A stretch of 42,018 bases of DNA from Rikenellaceae bacterium (GTDB lineage: Bacteria > Bacteroidota > Bacteroidia > Bacteroidales > Rikenellaceae), in NCBI GenBank assembly GCA_015060015.1, contig SUZG01000015.1, positions 1-42,018 of the forward strand, given 5' to 3'. Within the stretch, counting starts at the first letter, position 1; each line of letters starts with the position of its first letter. Of this stretch, positions 1-5,831 are shown in pieces. The position numbers and the translations under genes are program-made. The notes below the pieces were generated by a model. That model did no database searches and had not been told where the DNA came from. It was given only the letters and a program-made list of their open reading frames with translations.

Positions 1-2
1 GA

Positions 3-92
3 GGTTTGACGGAGTAAAGTAAGCACTTTTATCCCATTCAGTAGAGCAAGGGAGGAAATTTTCCTCTCTGCTTACTGAAGTTATCTCAAACC
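3..92. repeat. Imperfect nested inverted repeat (long hairpin)
   Basis: GGTTTGA (3-9) and AGTAAGC (18-24) are mirrored by GCTTACT (70-76) and TCAAACC (86-92) at nearly the same spacing. Inside, AGTAGAGC (40-47) can also pair with GCTTACT, around a GAGGAAA/TTTTCCTC core. GCTTACT therefore has two possible partners. It could be part of a structured RNA or the end of a mobile element that starts left of the window. No function can be assigned. Confidence 0.45.
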
Positions 93-393
93 GATAATTC
101 CGTTGCATTTATTAGTTGAATTTGCGCTTCTTCATATTTTTCTTCTTTTTATTATTTACAATGCTCCCCAGAAAACAAAAAACTTAACCTTGATAAGTGG
201 TTATAACTTGACTTTTTCTACATCCTATATATAATTATATAGGAATAGAATTATAAAGTCAATGAAAAGTTGGTTTAGATGTAGCCTTATTGTAAATTTC
301 GGGGTCAGGAATAAGATACCTAAGATTCCAAATGCGCATCAAGTCATCCTGAAACTCTTTCGAAAACAGAACATCAAGGGGTACAACAAAAGG

Positions 394-420
394 TCCGATG
401 GTTTTCCATCGGATTTTTTG
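394..420 (+). terminator. Intrinsic terminator (plus strand)
   Basis: TCCGATGG (394-401), a TTTT loop and CCATCGGA (406-413) form a perfect 8-bp stem followed by TTTTTTG. No gene is visible immediately upstream within the window. Confidence 0.65.
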
Positions 421-453
421 TTTATATGCCCTCGGGCGAGAAGCCTGACAAAG

Positions 454-545
454 TCCCCCTTTGTCAAAGGGGGATTTAGGGGGAATATCAATATTGAGTA
501 CACGATTGCGTAGCTGTAAGTAACGCAATCGAGCCCCTGAGGGGG
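454..545. repeat. Cluster of three stem-loops, candidate dispersed element
   Basis: Three hairpins follow one another: TCCCCCTTTG/CAAAGGGGGA (454-474), CGATTGCGT/ACGCAATCG (503-511 with 523-531) and GCCCCTGAGGGG (about 532-543). Dense stems without coding potential resemble REP/MITE-like intergenic elements. I recall similar C-tract palindromes between genes in other Bacteroidetes, but I could not compare genomes here. Confidence 0.45.
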
Positions 546-551
546 TACGAA

Positions 552-584
552 GGACGGAAATCACAACGATTTCCGTCCTTTTTT
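552..584 (+). terminator. Intrinsic terminator (plus strand)
   Basis: GGACGGAAATC (552-562), loop ACAAC and GATTTCCGTCC (568-578) form a perfect 11-bp stem followed by TTTTTT. It closes the hairpin cluster to its left, suggesting that the cluster may be transcribed on the plus strand. Confidence 0.75.
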
Positions 585-607
585 CGTATAATAAATACGC
601 TTGGTTA

Positions 608-779
608 CGTCATTCAGAGCATTTGTTTTTAGACTAATCCTACAAAAGGTCGGTTTCTCACTGCTCCCGCTCGGCATAATCCAAGCAAGACTTGGCTTCT
701 GCTCTCGCTTACTTGCAGTGTTCTCACGGTCGGCAAGCCTCCCTCAGAGTGACGGAAAAACAAATGCGTAAGAATCTCA
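608..779. repeat. Dispersed nested repeat, copy 1 (with about 88-bp insert)
   Basis: The outer parts GTCATTCAGAGC and GCGTAAGAATCTCA enclose an inner inverted pair, CATTTGTTTTT and AAAAACAAATG. The same order and nearly the same bases recur at 11046-11129. This copy carries about 88 extra bases (around 635-722) that have their own CACTGC/GCAGTG ends and a CCAAG/CTTGG stem. It is non-coding. Confidence 0.7.
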
Positions 780-1010
780 ATATATTTTTGAGGTACAACA
801 CTAAACTATATCATTCCGTATAATTAAGATTATTTTTGACAATTTTTTTTCAATGTGTCATAAGTTGTCACAAAATTGGTAAATCTTTGCAGTGTAAAAC
901 TGAAAGAGACTCCATGTGGCGGGTTGGGTGAGAGAAATCTTACCGACCGAGCAGAGCAGGAGCTGAAAGCAGGGGCACGAAACCAATCAAAGAAAATATT
1001 TAACAAACTA

Positions 1011-1018
1011 AAAGGAGG
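1011..1018 (+). promoter_or_regulatory. Strong Shine-Dalgarno site
   Basis: AAAGGAGG lies 6 nt before the ATG at 1025. Most other genes in the window have AT-rich sequence and no such motif before the start. The site fixes the start of the HD-domain gene and sets its translation signal apart from its neighbours. Confidence 0.85.
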
Positions 1019-1024
1019 ACAACT

Positions 1025-2203
1025 ATGGAATTAGACATCAAGCTATCGATTAACAAGAAGCACGAATACTCTCACAACACCTTTATTTTAAGGTGGAACC
1101 CGGCCATTTCATCATACACGATGGATCGCCTCGACTACGATATGGAGGATTGGGCAAAAGGTTATTGGGATGACGATTTTGATTGGAGTGTCCACGAGTG
1201 GCAGAAGGCCCGCAAGGGCGACCGCTTCTTTATGGTGCGTGTTGGCGAGGGTAACACGGGAATTTTTGCGGCGGGTCGCTTCTCGTCAAATCCTGTGCTC
1301 GGCGAGGACTGGTCGGGTCAGGGTCGCGAGGTATATTATATGCAGATGGACTTTGAGGCGGTATTCCACCCCAATAGAACGGCCATCATCTCCACCAGGG
1401 AGCTGGAAAAAGAGTTGCCGGCAATCAACTGGCGAGGTGGTCACTCCGGCGAGTTGGTTGATGTCGAGACGGCCGACCGTCTGGAGCTTATGTGGCGTGA
1501 CTTCATTGGCCTCAACAAGTCACTTTATCTGCATCGTGCCGTAAAGAACGAGCATTACGACTCGCGTTCCGACATCGACAAGGCAATCGCGATAGCCTCA
1601 AAAGCACACGCTGCCGACTACGACCTCGATGGCAACCCCACTATCCTGCACCCGCTGGCCGTAGGTATGATGGGACAGAACGACACGGAACGCATTGTAG
1701 GCTTCCTGCACGACGTGGTGGAGGATACGCAATACACCTTCGAACAGTTGGAGGAGGAGGGATTTTCACCAGAGGTCATCAATGCCCTGCGTCTGCTGAC
1801 GCACGACAAGGAGACGCCCTATATGGAGTATGTCGCACGCATCTGCAAATCCGGCAATCAGACTGCCCTGAATGTCAAGCTCAACGACCTGCGACACAAC
1901 CTTGCCCGTGGTAAGGAGGGCGGCCACACTCGCTGTGTGGAGAAGCACACCAGGGCTTTGGCCTTTATTGAGGAGTTCCTCGCTTTGGAGAATCATATTC
2001 TGGTTGATTCACAGCCCGAGGAGTGTCCCGTCTGCAAGGGTAAGGTTCTGCCTATCATCTATGGCTTCCCCACTGAGGAGATGGGCGAGAAGGCAAGAAA
2101 CGGAGAAGCCATCCTTGGAGGCTGCATCATCAGAGAGTTCTCACCCGACTGGAGCTGTCCCACCTGCGGAACAAACTTTATTAAAAAATACTCAATTGAT
2201 TAG
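1025..2203 (+). CDS. EVE/PUA-like, SpoT-like HD phosphohydrolase and zinc-ribbon fusion protein
   Basis: The 392-residue protein has three parts. Residues about 17-160 (FILRWNP, DWS, GDRFFMVRVG, GIFAAGRF) resemble the EVE/PUA-like fold found at the N-terminus of HNH-type nucleases, which reads modified bases. Residues about 182-320 match the RelA/SpoT/MESH1-type HD domain: H195, H209-P, H229-D230, E233-D234 and N287-D288 in VKLNDLRHNL keep the metal-binding pattern of a (p)ppGpp or nucleotide hydrolase. There is no synthetase domain. The last 65 residues hold CPVC (334-337) and CPTC (378-381), a zinc ribbon. An AAAGGAGG ribosome site precedes the start, and the next gene follows after 6 nt. 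The domain calls come from motif reading. The combined function is unknown; nucleotide-based stress or phage response is an inference. Confidence 0.75.
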   Translation: MELDIKLSINKKHEYSHNTFILRWNPAISSYTMDRLDYDMEDWAKGYWDDDFDWSVHEWQKARKGDRFFMVRVGEGNTGIFAAGRFSSNPVLGEDWSGQGREVYYMQMDFEAVFHPNRTAIISTRELEKELPAINWRGGHSGELVDVETADRLELMWRDFIGLNKSLYLHRAVKNEHYDSRSDIDKAIAIASKAHAADYDLDGNPTILHPLAVGMMGQNDTERIVGFLHDVVEDTQYTFEQLEEEGFSPEVINALRLLTHDKETPYMEYVARICKSGNQTALNVKLNDLRHNLARGKEGGHTRCVEKHTRALAFIEEFLALENHILVDSQPEECPVCKGKVLPIIYGFPTEEMGEKARNGEAILGGCIIREFSPDWSCPTCGTNFIKKYSID

Positions 2204-2209
2204 GCCGTT

Positions 2210-3016
2210 ATGAATGCTATGTTTGAAAATAAATGTGACAAGACTTGCGAGGAGTGCCCGCTTTTGCCAAAGATGCGTGAACAACACGACAAACTGATGC
2301 GTGCCACATTATTCGGCGACAGCGAAGAAGTAAAGAGGATTTTGGATGAGCTTGTCAATCGGCCAATGATTGACGACATCCACATCTTCTCCATACCGAC
2401 ACCCATCTATCAAATTGCACTTTTCAATCAGATGGTATGGGACACATCCTACTGGACTGACCTTAAAGATGAGTACCAGGTAATTGTGCCGTGGATGCAA
2501 CAACGTACCGAGCAAACGCTGGCGGTATGGAGAGATTTTCTTGGAATTGAGGAGCTGCCACAGCCCGAATATGAGAAATACACCGTAGATGACTTCTTCT
2601 GTGATAATAAAGATGAGTCCGATGAAGAGGTATTGTGGGCTCCAAAAGAGAATTTCCTTAAATGTGGATGTCGCGAGATAGATGTTGATTTATATCTCGC
2701 CACCTGCCGCTTTGAATTTGATAAGGTTGAGAGTCTGCTTCAACAGGGAGCAGATCCGTGTACTGATTTATCCTATATTGAGGAAGATGGAAGCGTACAG
2801 CACCTCGACACATCATATAACCGCATCGAAGCAGAGGTTGTATATCTTGCTCTTGAATTGTTTCCACGCTACCAAAAGGCCCAAACTGACGATATCTATT
2901 CCATTGAGATAGATTGGAGGGATTATGAAAATATTTTGGGACTTGCCGAGCACGTCAGGATGGAGAAGCTATTTAACAAATACGAACATCTCTGGAACAC
3001 CGAGGATGCCGAATAA
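2210..3016 (+). CDS. Ankyrin-like repeat protein of unknown function
   Basis: This 268-residue cytoplasmic protein has no signal peptide or membrane segment. Two segments look like ankyrin helices: residues about 31-48 (ATLFGDSEEVKRILDEL) and about 158-186 (LATCRFEFDKVESLLQQGADP). Both follow the familiar pattern of a short helix, a bulky second helix and a GADP turn. The N-terminus carries a small cysteine cluster (CDKTCEEC). The rest is acidic and I do not recognise it. The gene starts 6 nt after the HD-domain gene, so the two are almost certainly co-transcribed and perhaps translationally coupled. The ATG at 2210 gives the longest product; the ATG at 2219 is an alternative. A strong terminator follows. 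Confidence 0.7.
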   Translation: MNAMFENKCDKTCEECPLLPKMREQHDKLMRATLFGDSEEVKRILDELVNRPMIDDIHIFSIPTPIYQIALFNQMVWDTSYWTDLKDEYQVIVPWMQQRTEQTLAVWRDFLGIEELPQPEYEKYTVDDFFCDNKDESDEEVLWAPKENFLKCGCREIDVDLYLATCRFEFDKVESLLQQGADPCTDLSYIEEDGSVQHLDTSYNRIEAEVVYLALELFPRYQKAQTDDIYSIEIDWRDYENILGLAEHVRMEKLFNKYEHLWNTEDAE

Positions 3017-3020
3017 CAAA

Positions 3021-3050
3021 AAACCTCCTTATTGCTTATAAGGAGGTTTT
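3021..3050. terminator. Bidirectional intrinsic terminator
   Basis: AAACCTCCTTAT (3021-3032), loop TGCTT and ATAAGGAGGTTT (3038-3049) form a perfect 12-bp stem with A and T tracts on both sides. It separates the convergent ankyrin-like gene and trpB. Confidence 0.9.
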
Positions 3051-3067
3051 CTTTGGGTTTTATACTC

Positions 3068-4432
3068 TTACTTAATAATCTTGTCCAGAGCATCTACCGC
3101 ACGGCGAATCTCACTCTCCGGCACTTCGTGATCCACAAGCTTATTGTTGAAATACTGCTCAAAGGCGTAGAGGTCAATCATTCCGTTACCCGAAAGATTG
3201 AACAAAATGGTCTTCTCCTTGCCCTCCTCCTTCGCCTTCTTCGCCTCACGCACTGCAACGGCAATGGCGTGACACGACTCCGGAGCAGGGATAATACCCT
3301 CGCTGTTGGCAAACATCATACCTGCGGCAAAGGTCTCCAGTTGCTGCACCGATTGAGCCTCCATAAGGCCATCCTTATAGAGCTGGCTCACGATTGAACC
3401 CGCACCGTGATATCGCAGACCGCCGGCGTGGATATCCGATGGCTGGAAGGTGTGTCCCAGCGTGTACATAGGCATCATAGGCGTCATTCCGGCCGTATCA
3501 CCAAAGTCATACTGGAACTCGCCTCGCGTAAGTTTGGGACAAGATGCCGGCTCTACGGCTATGACACGCGTCTTCTTGCCCTCAACCAGATTACGGCGAA
3601 TGAACGGGAAGCCGATACCGGCAAAGTTAGAGCCACCACCGAAGCAACCGATGACGATGTCGGGGTCGTCGCCCGCCATCTCCATCTGACGCAGTGCCTC
3701 CTCGCCGATTACGGTCTGGTGGAGCAGAACGTGATTCATAACACTACCCAGACAGTAGCGAGTATTCTCGCCGTGCTCCAAGGCCACCTCAACGGCCTCC
3801 GAGATAGCCATACCCAGGTTACCCGAACACTCGGGGTCGCGTTCCAGCACCTCGCGGCCAAAACGGGTTGTAGCACTTGGCGAGGGGATAACATTTGCAC
3901 CCCACGCATTCATCAACAGCTTTCGATATGGTTTCTGCTGGCAGCTCACCTTAACCATATAGACACGCAGGTCGATGTTGAAGTATTGGCACGCCAGAGC
4001 CATAGCACTACCCCACTGTCCGCCACCTGTCTCCGTCGCCAGATACTTTATGCCCTGTTTGGCATTGTAGTAAGCCTGCGGAATGGCAGTATTAGGCTTA
4101 TGCGAGCCTGCGGGAGATGTACCCTCGTTCTTGAAATATATCTTCGCAGGGGTATCCAGCATCTTCTCCAAGCCGTAGGCACGCACAACGGGCGTAGGAC
4201 GCCATATTTTATACAACTCCTGAACCTCGTCGGGAATCTCGATAAACCTCTCCTCCGACAGCTCCTGTCGCACCAGCTCCTCGCCGAAGATTCGACACAT
4301 CGAATCAAAGGTAACCGGCTGTTTTGTTACAGGATCCAACGCCGGCAGCGGCTTATTGGGCATATCGGCAACGATATTATACCACGCTGTGGGCATCTCC
4401 TGCTCTGAAAGCATAAACTTTTTTCTCTTCAT
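3068..4432 (-). CDS. trpB: Tryptophan synthase beta chain, TrpB2 type
   Basis: The enzyme is a PLP-dependent beta chain that condenses indole with L-serine to give tryptophan. The GSHKPNTA motif holds the PLP-binding lysine (about residue 112 from this start), GGGQWG follows, and the GGGSN phosphate loop lies mid-protein. Length (454 residues), the long N-terminal part and the C-terminal region fit the TrpB2 branch, not the shorter TrpA-partnered TrpB1. An in-frame ATG 10 codons upstream (4462) would add a lysine-rich tail; I prefer 4432, where the protein starts MKRKKFML. No trpA or other trp gene is nearby, as is common for TrpB2, which often acts as a stand-alone indole salvage enzyme. Expression is probably controlled by the Trp-codon attenuator directly upstream. 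Confidence 0.93.
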   Translation of the reverse strand: MKRKKFMLSEQEMPTAWYNIVADMPNKPLPALDPVTKQPVTFDSMCRIFGEELVRQELSEERFIEIPDEVQELYKIWRPTPVVRAYGLEKMLDTPAKIYFKNEGTSPAGSHKPNTAIPQAYYNAKQGIKYLATETGGGQWGSAMALACQYFNIDLRVYMVKVSCQQKPYRKLLMNAWGANVIPSPSATTRFGREVLERDPECSGNLGMAISEAVEVALEHGENTRYCLGSVMNHVLLHQTVIGEEALRQMEMAGDDPDIVIGCFGGGSNFAGIGFPFIRRNLVEGKKTRVIAVEPASCPKLTRGEFQYDFGDTAGMTPMMPMYTLGHTFQPSDIHAGGLRYHGAGSIVSQLYKDGLMEAQSVQQLETFAAGMMFANSEGIIPAPESCHAIAVAVREAKKAKEEGKEKTILFNLSGNGMIDLYAFEQYFNNKLVDHEVPESEIRRAVDALDKIIK

Positions 4433-4485
4433 AACTATATCGTTTTTACTTTTTTTCACCACAAAAGACGAAGGCTACACATCCC

Positions 4486-4527
4486 AAACAGAAAAACCAT
4501 CGTTCCTCGTAGTGAACAATGGCTTTT
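4486..4527 (-). terminator. Attenuator terminator in the trpB leader
   Basis: On the minus strand AAAAGCCATTGTTC (4527-4514), an 8-nt loop and GAACGATGGTTTTT (4505-4492) form a stem with one bulge and one mismatch. A TTTTTCTGTTT tract follows. It sits between the Trp leader peptide and trpB. Its 5' arm contains CATTGTTCA (4521-4513), the exact complement of TGAACAATG at the end of the leader-peptide gene, so the two structures are mutually exclusive. Confidence 0.85.
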
Positions 4528-4574
4528 CAAATCTGTAACTTATTGCTTTACAACACATACACGCATCCTGCTGC

Positions 4575-4613
4575 TCATTGTTCATTTATGACCAACGAAC
4601 GCCACCAACGCAT
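4575..4613 (-). CDS. trp leader peptide with tandem Trp codons (MRWWRSLVINEQ)
   Basis: A 12-codon open frame with consecutive TGG TGG codons (4607-4602) ends at TGA (4577-4575), about 140 nt before trpB. The last codons and the stop overlap TGAACAATG (4584-4576), which can pair over 9 bp with the 5' arm of the downstream terminator. A ribosome stalled on the Trp codons would leave this segment free to form the antiterminator. A ribosome reaching the stop would cover it, and the terminator would form. This is classical Trp attenuation and resembles the described Bacteroid-trp leader class. It has no Shine-Dalgarno sequence, as usual for the phylum. Confidence 0.85.
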   Translation of the reverse strand: MRWWRSLVINEQ

Positions 4614-4654
4614 TGTATGAGTATTATGCAACATCATCTCTCTGTTTAGTGAGA

Positions 4655-4662
4655 CAAATATA
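4655..4662 (-). promoter_or_regulatory. -7 box of the trpB leader promoter
   Basis: TATATTTG on the minus strand fits the Bacteroidetes -7 consensus TAnnTTTG, placing the start of transcription about 35 nt before the leader peptide. No good -33 TTG lies at 19-20 nt, so the promoter may be weak or assisted. Confidence 0.55.
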
Positions 4663-4721
4663 CGAATAAAACTCTTTCGTTGTACTATCCGTTGTCAAAA
4701 AATAGGCTTTGGTTGATTTTT

Positions 4722-4753
4722 TTTGCTTTATCACTATACTTTTATTAGCTTTG
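4722..4753 (+). promoter_or_regulatory. Promoter of the small outer-membrane protein gene
   Basis: TTTG (4722-4725), a 20-nt spacer and TAGCTTTG (4746-4753) match the Bacteroidetes -33/-7 consensus exactly. The predicted start is about 20 nt before the ATG at 4779. Confidence 0.85.
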
Positions 4754-4778
4754 TGTAAACCTTGTAAACTAAACTACT

Positions 4779-5246
4779 ATGAAAAAAATTTTACTTTTGG
4801 TGTTCGTATGCTTGTTTGCAACTACCGCATTTGCACAGAAGAATGCTCTCGGTCTGCGTATCGGCAATGGTGCGGAGATTCAGTATGACCGTAATTTCCA
4901 GTCGGGTGATGCTCTACGCACTACCGTAGGCTTGTTCGGCTTCGACGGCCGACTCTTTGCGAGTTGTATCTACGATTGGGAGTGCTGCAACTGGACTGAC
5001 TGGACTCCACGTGCCGGAGACTGGTTCCTGCACGCCGGTGTTGGTGGTGCCGTAGGCTGGTGTAACCAGGAGGAGAGAGGCAATGAATTAAGTATCGGCG
5101 TGACCGGAAATGTTGTATTCGGTATCAAGTTCAACAAGACACCTATCACGCTTGCCGTTGATTACCGCCCCACAGCTCTCGTGATTAACGAGTACTGGCG
5201 AGATGGTTGGTTCAGCCTCGGCCTGAGCTGCGTATATCGTTTCTAA
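4779..5246 (+). CDS. Small outer-membrane beta-barrel-like protein
   Basis: The 155-residue product starts with a clear Sec signal (MKKILLLVFVCLFATTAFA followed by Q), so the mature chain begins around residue 20. The rest alternates polar and hydrophobic residues, is rich in Gly, Trp and Tyr, and ends in a terminal phenylalanine (VYRF), the usual signature of a small outer-membrane barrel. Four cysteines lie in the middle (CIYDWECC and GWCNQ), which is odd for this class and may allow disulfides. The specific function is not recognisable. It is monocistronic, with its own consensus promoter and a strong terminator. Confidence 0.8.
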   Translation: MKKILLLVFVCLFATTAFAQKNALGLRIGNGAEIQYDRNFQSGDALRTTVGLFGFDGRLFASCIYDWECCNWTDWTPRAGDWFLHAGVGGAVGWCNQEERGNELSIGVTGNVVFGIKFNKTPITLAVDYRPTALVINEYWRDGWFSLGLSCVYRF

Positions 5247-5265
5247 ACGCTTGCCAAATAGTAAT

Positions 5266-5295
5266 AAAAGAGGCCCTTGTTAGGCCTCTTTTTTT
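5266..5295. terminator. Bidirectional intrinsic terminator
   Basis: AAAAGAGGCC (5266-5275), a 7-nt loop and GGCCTCTTTT (5283-5292) form a 10-bp stem with a T run on the plus strand. It serves the outer-membrane protein gene and probably the convergent acetyltransferase. Confidence 0.88.
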
Positions 5296-5818
5296 ACAAT
5301 ATCTTCTGCCACAGAAGTTCATCAAGTGCTCCCTGCGGGGTTAGGAGCCATTCGCGGCGGCGGCCACACTCCTCATAGCCGGCTTTACGAAACAGGGCTA
5401 TACTCGCTTCATTGTCGGCCGTCGTACTGCACCACAGCTGATGCAGATGCAGCACCTCGCGGGCGTATCTCTCCACCGCTTGCAGGGCATCCGCAGCTAA
5501 TCCTTGTCGGCGGTATGGCTTCGTAATCATAATGCCCACACCGGCACGCCTATTCTGCGGGTCAAACTCAAACAGATCCACAGCACCGACAGCCTCGTAG
5601 CCCTCCATCGAGGCTACCTCCACAACCAGACGCAACTGACGCGTAGCATAGATATCAAATTGCTGTTCCTCTATCAGACGAGAAAGCACATGGCGAGAAA
5701 ACGGAGCCGTAGTTCCGCTTACTCGCCACATATCTACATCATTCTCCCAGCCATACATTGCCTCCAAGTCCTCCATTTCGAGAGCACGCAGACGGCAAAG
5801 TCGTGATGTGAGATTCAT
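5294..5818 (-). CDS. GNAT-family N-acetyltransferase (RimL/SpeG-like)
   Basis: The 174-residue protein transfers an acetyl group from acetyl-CoA. YRRQGLAADAL is the acetyl-CoA pyrophosphate-binding loop (R/QxxGxA). The preceding strand VGIMIT and the later ASIALFRKAGYEECGRRRE segment are typical of the RimJ/RimL/SpeG branch. N-terminal LTSRLCRLRALEMEDLEAMYGWENDVDMW matches the same branch. The substrate, whether a polyamine, a ribosomal N-terminus or a small amine, cannot be told. I place the start at the ATG at 5818 (MNLTS), not the TTG three codons earlier. It begins 13 nt after the ROK-regulator stop, so both are probably one transcript. Confidence 0.85.
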   Translation of the reverse strand: MNLTSRLCRLRALEMEDLEAMYGWENDVDMWRVSGTTAPFSRHVLSRLIEEQQFDIYATRQLRLVVEVASMEGYEAVGAVDLFEFDPQNRRAGVGIMITKPYRRQGLAADALQAVERYAREVLHLHQLWCSTTADNEASIALFRKAGYEECGRRREWLLTPQGALDELLWQKIL

Positions 5819-5831
5819 TCTATGCAACTGA

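Larger units (their letters stand above)
1..1024. other. Gene-free, hairpin-rich intergenic region
   Basis: No convincing coding sequence lies here. The two overlapping open frames at about 259-564, one on each strand, pass through hairpins and low-quality peptide sequence, so I treat them as chance. The stretch holds an imperfect long hairpin at the left edge, two plus-strand intrinsic terminators, three further stem-loops and one copy of a dispersed repeat, all listed separately. It ends with an AT-rich upstream region and about 115 nt that probably form the 5' leader of the gene at 1025. The terminators imply transcripts entering from the left or an unannotated short RNA. Confidence 0.6.

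Noticed and set aside
259..564. Overlapping open frames on both strands (about 83 and 101 codons)
   Set aside because: They run through four hairpins and a terminator, have no ribosome signal and encode repeat-derived peptides of the PPKSPFDKGGL type that recur in non-coding palindromes.
830..910. Promoter for the HD-domain gene (AATCTTTG near 891-898)
   Set aside because: One base off the -7 consensus and no -33 box at the right distance, so it is not listed as a feature.
4433..4462. Longer TrpB start at 4462
   Set aside because: It adds only a lysine-rich segment directly before MKRKKFML; conservation would be needed to prefer it.
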